A stretch of 64,000 nucleotides of DNA from Weissella coleopterorum (lineage in GTDB: Bacteria > Bacillota > Bacilli > Lactobacillales > Lactobacillaceae), in assembly GCF_011304355.1 (NCBI RefSeq), contig NZ_CP049888.1:744001-808000 (forward strand). The letters run 5' to 3'. Below the pieces are notes generated by a model. It did not search any database, was not told the DNA's origin, and saw only the letters and a list, made by a program, of their open reading frames with translations. Positions 37,323 through 46,160 of the stretch are shown here, in pieces (the first letter of the stretch is position 1; every line of letters begins with the position of its first letter). The translations under genes and the position numbers were made by a program.

Positions 37323-38173
37323 ATGGCAATTAATAAAAATGCAATTCCAGCGTGGTTTGAACAACGACGTGGAATTATTACCTATTCTATGGAAGGATCG
37401 CGTAACGGGTCAGATGGAACGGGTGATTGTTCAGGAACTGTAACGCAAGCAGTATACGAGGCGGGAGCATCTAAGCCCGGCTTTTTATTTTCAACTGTCA
37501 CACTTGGTGGATATTTAGCAGCGAATGGGTTTGTTCGTATTTCTGCTAATCAAGATTGGAATGCAGAACGTGGAGATGTGATTCTAATGTCATGGTCGCC
37601 TGATATGTCTGGTTCTGGTGGAGCTGGTGGTCATACCGGTGTGATGATGGACGGATCAAACTTTATTTCTTGTGATTACTCAACAAATGGAGCATACGGA
37701 ACAGCTATAACATCATGGAACTGGAATGATTATTATAACCGTACAGCGCCAATGTACATTGAAGTTTGCGTTATGAAGGTGAACAATCTGATAATCCAGC
37801 GCAACTTGATCCACCTACTAATTCAGTAAGTGCTATTGAACGTTTTAAGCAAGCCGGAAATGAATATACATTGTACAATTCAATTCGAGTTGATGAAGTT
37901 AAGTTTGAAAATGGACTTTGGCAAGCAATCAATAAAAAGTTAGCCGGTGGTGATGATTATAATTACACAGATAATGGACTACCATTAGGAGCGGTGCATC
38001 GAACTGATGGTGGTGATGAAAATAATGTTGAACCCGGTGCAATGTTTGCGTTTAATGATGGATATAATCATGGAACTATTGATGAATACGATGAAGCTAC
38101 TAATGGTTGCCGAATTGATATGGGCGAGTACGGAAGTATTTGGTTCAATGCAGATGAACTATTGAAACTTTAA
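37323..38173 (+). pseudogene. Prophage endolysin (NlpC/P60-like amidase), frameshifted
   Basis: The first frame encodes a peptidase/amidase domain with the catalytic Cys in DGTGDCSGTVTQAVYEAG and His in GGAGGHTGVMMDGSNF, as in the amidase_5 family. The frame is lost at about 37772; one more G (GTTTGGCGTTAT) restores EVWRYEGEQSDN and joins the second frame. That second half is a wall-binding domain in two parts, related to the C-terminus of the endolysin at 61641. The lytic domain may still be made, without its anchor. Confidence 0.85.
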
Positions 38174-38252
38174 TAATTGATTGTATTATCAAAAAGAAGT
38201 GAAATATAAATGTGAGCGTTTGGACGGAGAGTGAGTTTCCAAGGGAATTAAT

Positions 38253-38297
38253 AAAAAAGGCAACCAGTGATTAGTCTTTGCATTGGTTGCCTTTTTT
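38253..38297 (+). terminator. Terminator after the lysis module
   Basis: AAAAGGCAACCA pairs with TGGTTGCCTTTT, then T residues. Confidence 0.88.
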
Positions 38298-38355
38298 ATT
38301 TATGTTAAAATACGGTGTTTGTTCAATTATAATAATTATTATTTAGGAGTTCGTT

Positions 38356-38982
38356 TTGAAAAAATTGGCAATTAATATTTTGTATATTTGTTTAACAGTT
38401 ATATCAATTTGTCTTGGAGGTGTTTTTGCTTTTGCGTCATCTATTATCCTAGAAACCTTGGTTATTGAACTTTTTAGAATTTATGGTGATATCCCAGAAG
38501 TAATGGTGGTGTTGACATTCTTATGTTTCTTCATATTATTTTTTCAATTACTTCAAGACCTTAATTATGGAATTATTCATAAGATAGGATATTGGGCACG
38601 AGATACCCCAATGATTGAATCAAGAGGAATAAATTATCCTTACTTTTATGAAAAAAATGAACGTGATAAGGATATGGAAAAAAGTATAAATAAAGCAAAG
38701 TACCGCTATCGTTTCTTGGGTATCTTAGAAGGTGTATACGTATGTGTAATCTTAGAAATTATAGGTTGTCTTGTCTTATTTTTAATCAGTAAATTTAATA
38801 TTGACTTGAGTCATATAAATCTCATTAGTAAGTTACTTGCTTTAGCAGCCTTTTTGGTAACTATCTGGCTATCTTTAAAATCATACAGTTTGATAATAGA
38901 CAGATTAGAATTAAAAATAGCATATATAGAAAACGGAAGAACGTTCTTCTACAAAGATAAAAAACAACAGAAATGGTATTAA
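38356..38982 (+). CDS. Unknown four-helix membrane protein (prophage cargo)
   Basis: This 208-residue protein has four membrane helices in two pairs (about residues 5-30, 45-65, 122-145 and 155-180) separated by a charged loop. It starts at a TTG (38356) six bases after AGGAG. No family is recognised. It has its own terminators on both sides and lies after the endolysin, the usual slot for cargo (moron) genes near the right end of a prophage. Confidence 0.65.
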   Translation: MKKLAINILYICLTVISICLGGVFAFASSIILETLVIELFRIYGDIPEVMVVLTFLCFFILFFQLLQDLNYGIIHKIGYWARDTPMIESRGINYPYFYEKNERDKDMEKSINKAKYRYRFLGILEGVYVCVILEIIGCLVLFLISKFNIDLSHINLISKLLALAAFLVTIWLSLKSYSLIIDRLELKIAYIENGRTFFYKDKKQQKWY

Positions 38983-38989
38983 TAAATTA

Positions 38990-39032
38990 AAAAGCTAATC
39001 GGTTAGGGGTTCCTAGCTGGTTAGTCTTTTTT
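38990..39032 (+). terminator. Terminator, GTTCCTAGCTGGTTAG family
   Basis: AAAGCTAATCGGTTAGG and CCTAGCTGGTTAGTCTTT form a hairpin followed by T residues. An almost identical hairpin follows the secreted cargo gene at 63265-63310. Confidence 0.85.
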
Positions 39033-39128
39033 TGTTTGTCTTAACATATAACATGATTTTTCACATGTATCAGATATGTTATATTTGATACATAATTATT
39101 TATATGATTTTTTTAGGAGGAAAATGAT

Positions 39129-40667
39129 ATGAAAATGAGTAAGTATATCCTATTAGGAACAACTATTTTATATTTAGCGAATCCTTTAGTAGCTTTAGCT
39201 GATGAAAATATTAAAAAAAATACAAGTAATGTTAGTAAAAACGAAGGTAATAATTTAAATGACTTGTCTGTTGCTAATAAATTTAGTACAGATGAGTCGG
39301 TTGATTCTTGGCTTCCAGATAAAAATTTACAAAAAGCTTTACTAGAAGTTATGAAGATATTCGAAGATAAGGATACGGGTAAGCCGATGCTTCCAGAAGA
39401 CGCAACGGTTGATGAGATAACAAAAGAATTAGCGCAAAAAATTTATCAGGGTTCATATGATCAAGACTTTGGTTTACTTAAAAATAGGGGTATTAAAGAC
39501 CTAACTGGGTTAAACTTTTTTCAAGGACTGTTTTATGAAGGTGGGGATTTATCAAACAATGAAATTGAGACAATTGATCCAATAATTGATGCAAGTCTGA
39601 TTGGTTACAAGGGCTTTATGAATCTTGATGGTAATCACATTGTTGATGCTTCAAAAAGTGAAGATATAAATGCCTCACCTTTGTTAAATCAAACAAGAGA
39701 TTATGGTGTAATTAATATTACGGGACCTAAGTATATTTTTAATAATCCCATTAAATTAGGTGAATATAGAGGTAATGTAAGCAAAGAAAATATTACTTCA
39801 ATTAAAGTTGATGGTTCAAGCCAAGGAGAGTTTTTGGAGTCTAGCAATGCTTTTCAATTTAATGATTTAACCTATGGAAAACATTTTGTTGAGATCAAGT
39901 GGAGTGATGACACTATGGAGTCTAGGAACTTGTTCCCCTTATTTTCAGGAAAACTCACCTTTATTTTGAATTATATTCCACCTATGACTGGCAATGTCAC
40001 TGTTTATTATCAGAATCTGAATGGCGGTAATATTGCCGATTCAGAAGTACTAAGCGGAAATGTTGGCGACGAGTACGAAACTAAGCAGAAGAAAATTGAT
40101 GGATATACCTTTAAAGAAGTTCAAGGAAATCCAACCGGAAAGTTCACAGATCAAGAACAGACCGTAACTTATGTATATACGAAGGATCCGGTTAAAGGAG
40201 CAGATGTAACAGCTAAGTATGTTGATGAATCAGGCAAAGAAATTGCCCAGTCAGAAGTAAAAAGTGGAAACATTGGGGATAAGTACACAACTGAAAAGAA
40301 AGACATCAAAGGATACACTTTCAAAGAAGTCGAGGGAAGTATCACGGGAACATTGAGTGATAAAGCTCAAACTGTGACCTATATCTATGTCAAGAATGAT
40401 GATTCAGAAAACCAAACTGATCCTAGTGAACCAGCTAAGCCAGATAATTCTGGAGATACTGATAATCCAGTAAATAACAGTGACTCAAATGATGCTGATA
40501 AGACTACAGATAGTAATTCAACAATTAAAAATGTTGTAAATAACGTAGTTGAAGGAGCAAAAACATTGTTGCCTAAGACGGCAGCAGAGAAGTTAACTCT
40601 TACTGGAGCGTTGGGTGCGGTAGTGGTTTCACTAGTTGGAATAATTATTTTTAATAAACGTAAGTAG
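39129..40667 (+). CDS. Wall-anchored MucBP surface protein with atypical LPKTA motif
   Basis: This 512-residue protein has a signal peptide (residues 1-25), an N-terminal region with leucine-rich-repeat-like segments (GIKDLTGLNFFQGL, DLSNNEIETIDPI), and two MucBP repeats (about 290-350 and 358-420, each ending VTYxYxK). A Ser/Asp/Asn linker, the sorting motif LPKTA, a membrane segment and FNKRK follow. It is probably displayed on the wall and binds mucin or other host or wall ligands. The Gly of LPXTG is Ala. GGAGGAAAATGAT precedes the ATG. It is flanked by terminators and is likely prophage cargo. Confidence 0.85.
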   Translation: MKMSKYILLGTTILYLANPLVALADENIKKNTSNVSKNEGNNLNDLSVANKFSTDESVDSWLPDKNLQKALLEVMKIFEDKDTGKPMLPEDATVDEITKELAQKIYQGSYDQDFGLLKNRGIKDLTGLNFFQGLFYEGGDLSNNEIETIDPIIDASLIGYKGFMNLDGNHIVDASKSEDINASPLLNQTRDYGVINITGPKYIFNNPIKLGEYRGNVSKENITSIKVDGSSQGEFLESSNAFQFNDLTYGKHFVEIKWSDDTMESRNLFPLFSGKLTFILNYIPPMTGNVTVYYQNLNGGNIADSEVLSGNVGDEYETKQKKIDGYTFKEVQGNPTGKFTDQEQTVTYVYTKDPVKGADVTAKYVDESGKEIAQSEVKSGNIGDKYTTEKKDIKGYTFKEVEGSITGTLSDKAQTVTYIYVKNDDSENQTDPSEPAKPDNSGDTDNPVNNSDSNDADKTTDSNSTIKNVVNNVVEGAKTLLPKTAAEKLTLTGALGAVVVSLVGIIIFNKRK

Positions 40668-40675
40668 AATAAATT

Positions 40676-40717
40676 AAAAAACCTACTGACTAGATTTATA
40701 GTTGGTAGGCTTTTTTG
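40676..40717 (+). terminator. Terminator, CCTACTGACTAG family
   Basis: The CCTACTGACTAG / TAGTTGGTAGG hairpin with T run is nearly identical to that at 693-732. Confidence 0.88.
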
Positions 40718-41100
40718 TGTTTTCTAATCATATAGAGTAAATCAATCTAAGCCAGGAGTTGTTAGTTGGGTGCTCGTATGGGTACTTGATTTATAAGTAA
40801 TGCTCTAATTCTAATTGCGCCAATGCATTGCAGATTTTGGGAATTACTCCCGCCGCCTCCTTAAGTTAAAACTAATTAACGTAAAACAGGATGAACAAAC
40901 GCCTATATATCAACGTTTTAAGTGATATGGCGCAAATTAGGATAGACTAAATTGCGTGGTAATATGCGTGGTTTTTGTGGTAAATGTGTTGTGTTTTGCG
41001 TGGTGTTTTTGATTAAAAATTAATGATTTGCCCGCTGGCATGTTCGCTTTGACTTAATTGTTGAAGCGATTTTTTTGAGAAATGAATGAGGAGATTAATA
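40718..41100. other. Gap with an attachment-site-like fragment and GCGTGGT repeats
   Basis: No gene is seen. At 40838-40862 CTCCCGCCGCCTCC resembles the 3' end of a tmRNA or class II tRNA gene, without the rest of the gene. GCGTGGT occurs at 40954, 40966 and 40998, like integrase arm sites. I interpret this as a remnant element border, weakly. Confidence 0.4.
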
Positions 41101-41913
41101 ATGTTTGAATTTATAAAAGACGTTCCCGAATACATATCTGATAATATTATATTTTTAGCAATAATTTTTCAGTATTTTTTAATGTTTTGTTACCATGTAT
41201 ATATTAAGGTTCCATACAAAAGAAGGTTTACTCGAGGAGTTATATTTTTGATAACTGGAATTATATTAGCAATCATTGTTAAAACTTCTTTAGAAGGTAA
41301 TAATTCAATTATTTCAGGAATTATTGCTATTTTCCCATTGTTCACAGTAAAAGGTTAAGACATAAGAGACGAGACGAAGTGGCGCCAAGATTTAAAGTCG
41401 TGGATTAGTAGTGCTTCAGGTAAATCAAAAGGAAAAATAGAATTAATAAGATTATTACGTGGAAGTGTAAGTCCTGAAGCTATTAGATTTGCTGAAAGCG
41501 GAGAACTTTCACTATCAGAATTAAACAATAAATCACAATGTATTATTATTAAGCCGGGTAACTCTTTAAAGTATAACGTTAAACAAAAAAATAAGGATAA
41601 AGAAGCTACGGAATTTATTGGGCACATTATTTCAAGATTGTATACAGAACCAGTGCTTAAATTTGAAAATAACCAATTGTCTAAAAAATATGGAAGAATT
41701 TCAGCAATTGATTTATATGTGGCCACTAAAGTATTAGATGACGATATTAGTATGAAGGACTTACTCGACGTGGTATCAGTCCTTTTAAAATATGACTGGG
41801 ATTACGCAAATGAAAAGGCACCAATGTTTTATTGGAAACAAATTAGTAAACAAGATTCAAAGGATTGCTCAAACAATGCAGATAGTACGAGTGATGATAA
41901 GAATAAACAATAA
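41101..41913 (+). pseudogene. Membrane protein gene split by an in-frame TAA
   Basis: The first part (85 codons from the ATG at 41101, GGAG upstream) encodes three membrane helices and stops at TAA 41356-41358. The same frame then stays open for 184 codons to 41913 with no usable start codon near its beginning (it reads DIRDETKWRQDLKSWI). One gene of about 270 codons with one nonsense mutation explains this best. The second part is a soluble domain that I do not recognise. A lone membrane protein plus a non-coding open frame is the less likely alternative. Confidence 0.6.
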
Positions 41914-41924
41914 TAATTATTTAT

Positions 41925-41957
41925 AAGTTTAGTATAGTATTTACTAAACTTTTTTAT
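41925..41957 (+). terminator. Intrinsic terminator
   Basis: AGTTTAGTA pairs with TACTAAACT, followed by TTTTTT. Confidence 0.85.
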
Positions 41958-42140
41958 TTATACCCCCGCCCATTATTTAGGAAAAGAACCGAATCACAAA
42001 TGGTGGCATTCCTTTCAAACAGTGCAGTTATTATTATTTTTCAAAATACCCCCCATCATAAGAAAATAACGTTTTGTTTACTTTGGGACACCGGGGGGAA
42101 AGGGTCTCGACTGTCTGAAATATAGTGAAAGCGTAGAGGT

Positions 42141-42295
42141 GTGGGGGTAACGCAGTTTAAATGTTGATATAACTAAATATAGTCAAAAAAATAACCGTCC
42201 AAAACGGGAGCTTTCCATCTGATTTGAGCGGAAAATATCCGTTTATATCCGGTTATATTTGTCTTTTTTAGTTATTTAAACATTATCACCCCCAC
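42141..42295. repeat. Large imperfect inverted repeat with G-rich ends
   Basis: GTGGGGGT at 42141-42148 is matched by ACCCCCAC at 42288-42295. Inside, GTTTAAAT, ATAACTAAA and AACCG are each matched by complements in order on the other arm. The centre holds ACGGGAGC and CCGTTTATATCCGG. The 350-base gap 41958-42305 has no gene. No T run follows the outer ends, so it is not a simple terminator. Its role is unknown. Confidence 0.6.
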
Positions 42296-42305
42296 CCATA
42301 GCCAT

Positions 42306-42560
42306 TCATGTATCTCTAAAAAGTAAATTGTTTTTAAATCGTCGTTTGTGTCTATTTGGTAGCTTGTTTGTGGCTTCAATGGTACGCCTTAATATATCTC
42401 GGCAGTAATTCATCTGCTTATTATGATCGACTACTGATTCAATCTTATAAGGTTGTTCATTCATAATTAAACTATAATGTGCCATTAATGGAAATTGTAG
42501 CAGTTCTTTATTGAAAAAACATCTCACGTCTTTAATAACTTGCGTTTTATCTTTATTCAT
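42306..42560 (-). CDS. Small ArpU-like phage regulator paralogue
   Basis: This 84-residue protein resembles the N-terminus of its upstream neighbour: KTQVIKDVRCFFNKELLQFPLMAHYSL against KQTIKNVKRFFKTTVLYIGNMAQARL. It lacks the C-terminal helix-turn-helix-like region of ArpU proteins and ends in a basic tail (LPNRHKRRFKNN). Its start overlaps the neighbour's stop, so the two are coupled. It may be a shortened duplicate or a modulator. Confidence 0.6.
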   Translation of the reverse strand: MNKDKTQVIKDVRCFFNKELLQFPLMAHYSLIMNEQPYKIESVVDHNKQMNYCRDILRRTIEATNKLPNRHKRRFKNNLLFRDT

Positions 42561-42930
42561 GGTCTACACCTCTTAAATCTTTAATTGGTGCAAAGTTTTC
42601 TGCAAAGATAAGGACAGATTGATTATAGACTACCTGCGCTCTTGATTTATGTAGTTCTAAGAGTGGTAACGTATCACGCCATGATTTACCCTTTAAGCAA
42701 CGTAATTCAAAGACTAGCTTCTGTTTATCGTTCATAGTATCGCAGGCTTCAATAATGGTCTGTAATGCCTTAACGGCTTTACTGGTATCGTAACCTGGTA
42801 GAGTAGTGATAAACTCATCAGTAATAACTCTTTGATCCGTTTCTGTTAAACGTGCTTGAGCCATATTGCCAATGTATAGCACCGTTGTTTTAAAGAAGCG
42901 TTTAACGTTTTTAATTGTCTGTTTATCCAT
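42553..42930 (-). CDS. ArpU-family phage transcriptional regulator
   Basis: This 125-residue protein has the ArpU outline: an N-terminal region (IKNVKRFFKTT) and a C-terminal sigma-like helix region (MNDKQKLVFELRCLKGKSW then SRAQVVYNQSVLIFAE). ArpU-type proteins control late phage genes such as the packaging and lysis modules. The ATG at 42930 follows GGGAGG. No terminase or other late gene remains nearby. Confidence 0.7.
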   Translation of the reverse strand: MDKQTIKNVKRFFKTTVLYIGNMAQARLTETDQRVITDEFITTLPGYDTSKAVKALQTIIEACDTMNDKQKLVFELRCLKGKSWRDTLPLLELHKSRAQVVYNQSVLIFAENFAPIKDLRGVDHE

Positions 42931-43063
42931 CTCACATCCTCCCATGTTATAATAAATTTGTTTATAAGATGCTTGAGTTACTGATAATTATTTAAGTATT
43001 GCGTGATCTGGCTTTAAGAGTAGTTTGGCGACTGCTCTTTTTTTATGGAAAGGGACTAAATAT

Positions 43064-43531
43064 ATGATTATCAGACAATATGAGAGTAGTGATCTAATTT
43101 CAATCGTAGATATATTTTTTAATGCAATTCATTCAATATATTCTCATTATTCAGTTGAACAATTGAAAGCATGGGGAAATTTAGATAGAAAAGATGAATT
43201 GATGTCAAAATGGAAATATGAACTACCAAGTACATATACATTAGTTGCTATTTTAGATGACCATATCGTTGGCTTTTCTAATATAAATAATGATGGATAT
43301 ATTGATCTAATGTATGTAAGCCCTGATTATCAAAATAAAAGAATAGCTACAACTTTACTAAAACGTTTGGAAAACCATGCCAGTAAAATAGGATTAAAAG
43401 AACTGACTGCAAATGCTAGTGCGATCGCAAAAAGTATGTTTATAAAACAAGGTTTTAAAATCATTTCCAAGCAATCAGTAATTAGATACAATGTAGAGCT
43501 ATATAACTATAAAATGTATAAGAAGTTGTAA
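43064..43531 (+). CDS. GNAT-family N-acetyltransferase
   Basis: This 155-residue GNAT protein has the acetyl-CoA binding motif A region (LMYVSPDYQNKRIATTLL) and motif B (ANASAIAKSMFIKQGFK). It begins MIIRQYESSDL, typical of YjbC/PhnO-like small acetyltransferases. The ATG at 43064 follows AAAGGGA; the longer in-frame start at 43025 has no site. The substrate cannot be told. It is isolated among decayed sequence. Confidence 0.85.
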   Translation: MIIRQYESSDLISIVDIFFNAIHSIYSHYSVEQLKAWGNLDRKDELMSKWKYELPSTYTLVAILDDHIVGFSNINNDGYIDLMYVSPDYQNKRIATTLLKRLENHASKIGLKELTANASAIAKSMFIKQGFKIISKQSVIRYNVELYNYKMYKKL

Positions 43532-43790
43532 AAAAATATTTTCTAGGAATGATTTTCAAAAGTTATTTTTTGGGAAAAATTAATAAAACGACAATACTGT
43601 ATCGTTTCTCTTAATGAACTGTACGGTGGGGGGCATTGTTAAATATTTATTAATATAACTATCTTAATTTATATTTTTAAGTCATAAATATGTGAGTAGT
43701 AGATGTGAGAATTGTACCAAAGATATGGCAAGTTGCTATGGTTATATTTTTGTCACTGACTTCCCTACAATATTCTAGGAAATAAGGAGG

Positions 43791-43987
43791 CTAAACTTAT
43801 ATATTCTTAGTCACCATGAAGACTGCAAAGAAGAAAATAACGGTTTTAAAGGAATTCAATTCGTATTGAATTCACTTAAATCTGATAAAATCAAATTCAA
43901 AAAACTTCAAAATATTTTAGATTATATAAAATATTTTGAACATAAAAATAACGCTAATGTTACCTTAGAAACAAAAATACTAGATTA
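43791..43987 (+). pseudogene. Remnant ORF without a normal start
   Basis: After a good AAGGAGG at 43784-43790, the frame LNLYILSHHEDCKEENNGFKG...LETKILD runs 64 codons to TAG at 43985 with coding-like composition, but no ATG, GTG or TTG lies at the right distance. I read it as a gene that lost its start. The rest of 43532-44142 shows no gene. Confidence 0.35.
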
Positions 43988-44142
43988 GCGATTGAACAGG
44001 CGTAGTCCTAACTATGGTTGTGCAAATGTATCTATAAGTACGTTCGTTATTTTGAAGTGTACTTACCCACTTGTGGGCTTAGAAATTATTTAAATAAATC
44101 AGATGAAATGATAAAAGAATAGGTTTAGCATGACAAATCAGA

Positions 44143-44619
44143 TTGCAAACGAAGAGCTTAGTGAAAATTAAATTGGTAGTTTACTTGAGATCTCAAAAAA
44201 CAACATGTAATGGTAAAGAATGGCTTGGATATGATTTGATGGAAAAATTGAATATTGGTGATAAAATTTTCCAACTTATTAAAAGAGAAGTGATTGGATT
44301 GAGTGCAGTAACCGATACAGCAAAAATAATTCAATTGAAAGAAAATGGTGAGGTTAAAGATGTTTAGGAATTTTCTATTAAATATATTCGTCAAATTAAA
44401 GGTAAGAATATTGCTAGTCTTTGGGAGAGATTAAAAGTTTCTAGACCTGACCATGACTCGGTATTAAATTTAGATGGTGGAACTAATAGCGTATTTCTTA
44501 CAAAGTCTCCTAATGCATGGGTGATAATAGTTGAAGAAACAATAGAGGTAAATAGTTACAAAAAAGTGCAACTTACTAAAATAAGTAACATATCTAATCC
44601 ATTGTTAAAATCTGTGTAG
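44143..44619 (+). pseudogene. Unknown gene split by an in-frame TAG
   Basis: The frame EWLGYDLMEKLNIGDKIFQL...NGEVKDV stops at TAG 44365-44367, and the same frame continues for 83 codons (EFSIKYIRQIKGKNIASLW...NPLLKSV) to TAG at 44617-44619. Both parts look like protein, so a single nonsense mutation in one gene is the likely explanation. The N-terminus is also unclear, since the 44143 TTG has no ribosome site. I recognise no family. Confidence 0.5.
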
Positions 44620-45227
44620 GGGGATGTTACAGATTGCGTAATATATATTAAGCGTAATTATTTATGGTATACAGCAGGTTTTTTGTGTTTTACGTAAGTT
44701 TCGTAATGGCTCAAAAATAATAATAAATTCATCCCCTAATACAACGTTTACCGACTGCTGTATAAATTTGCAACTGTTATAAGTGAAGGGAATTAGATGC
44801 TTATTTGGTGAGCAAATACTTTGGTTTTTGCAATAACTTTCGGAAAAAGTATCGAAATGCCTTAAATAAGTTTATAGCTGTATTTTTCCTTAATAGACAA
44901 CAGGGTAGTAGTCGGCTAGGTCATACGATTAGTGACTTTATAAAAAGGGATTTTCGATATGGACATAAATGACTAGCTAGATTGGCGGATTGACTCATCA
45001 CGGCGAATGGTGCGTTCACCTTCCTTAAATGATATGGAATCAAGAATGTTTACAGCCTTAATAGAGAGAGTGACTTTTTACCATCTTTCCTAAAATATAT
45101 ATGTTGCATTATTTTAGTACGTCATACACATACTTTTTTCATTATCTCGGTGCAATAATTTGTAGGCAATTATAAGCAGTCTCCAGTTGGCTTAATATTA
45201 AGTTATCTATATTTTAGGAAGATAAAA
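44620..45227. other. 600-base stretch without an intact gene
   Basis: TATACAGCAG at 44668 and CTGCTGTATA at 44752 form a distant inverted pair. On the minus strand about 45080-44975 there is a short coding-like tail (NILDSISFKEGERTIRRDES) that ends in a stop and has no start; it is likely a gene remnant. Nothing else is recognisable. Confidence 0.4.
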
Positions 45228-45518
45228 ATGAAAAGAACAGACATATTTTTATTCATATATTTATTGTTTTTTATGGTCATACTGCCTTTATGGATGGATT
45301 TTACGGATTATAGAGGCTTTTTTTATATTCGTGGCTATAACGAAATGAATGATTTTGGGAATAGTAGTCCTTTATTTTTGGGTATTATTTTATTGGCATA
45401 TTTATCAATATTAATGATTGTCATTATTTTGTTTTGCCTATTAATTTTTAAATTTTTATATAGACAAAGGCACAGTGAAAAAACAAATTTTAATAATTGT
45501 TTTTTAATTATAAAATGA
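45228..45518 (+). CDS. Unknown small membrane protein (first of a pair)
   Basis: This 96-residue protein has two membrane helices (about residues 5-24 and 50-78) and a short basic tail. GGAAGATAAAA precedes the ATG. Its TGA overlaps the next start (ATGA), so it is coupled to the following membrane protein. The pair could form a complex. No family is recognised, and the setting is decayed mobile DNA. Confidence 0.55.
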   Translation: MKRTDIFLFIYLLFFMVILPLWMDFTDYRGFFYIRGYNEMNDFGNSSPLFLGIILLAYLSILMIVIILFCLLIFKFLYRQRHSEKTNFNNCFLIIK

Positions 45519-45796
45519 GTAAATCTTTTTACTTTTTGTTTTTTATCCCAAATTTATTATTATCTATTTATGCCATTTTGTTCTACATAATATCTGTTAT
45601 ATTTAACGATACTGGAGATTTTAGTGTACAAATATTGATCTGGTATATTTCATTTCCTGTATATGTATTGTTGCAGAGTTTCCTATCCATTTATGAATTA
45701 GTAACTCCCAACGATATATTCAGATGGAGAATTTTACTTGTACAACTCACATTGCTTCTCATTATAATTTTAATTACGACTTTTCATATAATGTAA
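45515..45796 (+). CDS. Unknown small membrane protein (second of a pair)
   Basis: This 93-residue, very hydrophobic protein has about three membrane helices. The ATG at 45515 overlaps the TGA of the upstream gene. A TTG at 45497 is possible but lies deeper inside that gene. The function is unknown. Confidence 0.5.
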   Translation: MSKSFYFLFFIPNLLLSIYAILFYIISVIFNDTGDFSVQILIWYISFPVYVLLQSFLSIYELVTPNDIFRWRILLVQLTLLLIIILITTFHIM

Positions 45797-45944
45797 TTGA
45801 ACGATCTAAACGTGTCGTTAAATTGCTGTTCTATTCAATACATAGCTAGCGTTCATGTCTGGAAAAGGCCTTTAAAATCAAGATTAATATAGGTATATAC
45901 ATTTATGAAACTAAAATATTTGAAGCGTGAACAATCTGAAAATA

Positions 45945-46150
45945 TTTTAGTTAAGGTATCGCGTTCCTACTTCTTGGCAGTAGTGAGCGTTTTGATGTCT
46001 TTTTTCTTTTTCTCGTGGCGTTTACCAAGAGAATCAGTGTAGCGGACGCGGACAAAGTATGTCCCGTCAGATTGTTTTGTATAATTTTCCTTGCTTTGCA
46101 TTCCGGATTGGGTCGGAAATTCATGAGTAAGCCGTTTAAAGCCGGTCTTA
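45945..46150 (-). pseudogene. Fragment of a second integrase gene (N-terminal part)
   Basis: This segment is a diverged copy of 35081-35303, the start and upstream region of the prophage integrase. Shared stretches include CTTCTTGGCAGTAGTGAGCG, CTTTTTCTCGTGGCG and TATGTCCCGTCAGATTGTTT. The copy has lost several bases around the start codon (the region TCATTTTAATTTCC is shortened) and everything beyond about residue 45. It is a relic of another element with a related integrase. Confidence 0.8.
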
Positions 46151-46160
46151 GATCTAGTGA

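Noticed and set aside
40954..41004. GTGGT repeats resembling another MraZ box
   Set aside because: Spacing is 12 and 32 bp rather than 10 bp, and there is no mraZ or division gene nearby. Integrase arm sites are a better guess.
41355..41726. Minus-strand ORF of 123 codons
   Set aside because: The plus-strand frame over the same bases has better coding character and continues the membrane gene across its TAA, so this is a shadow.
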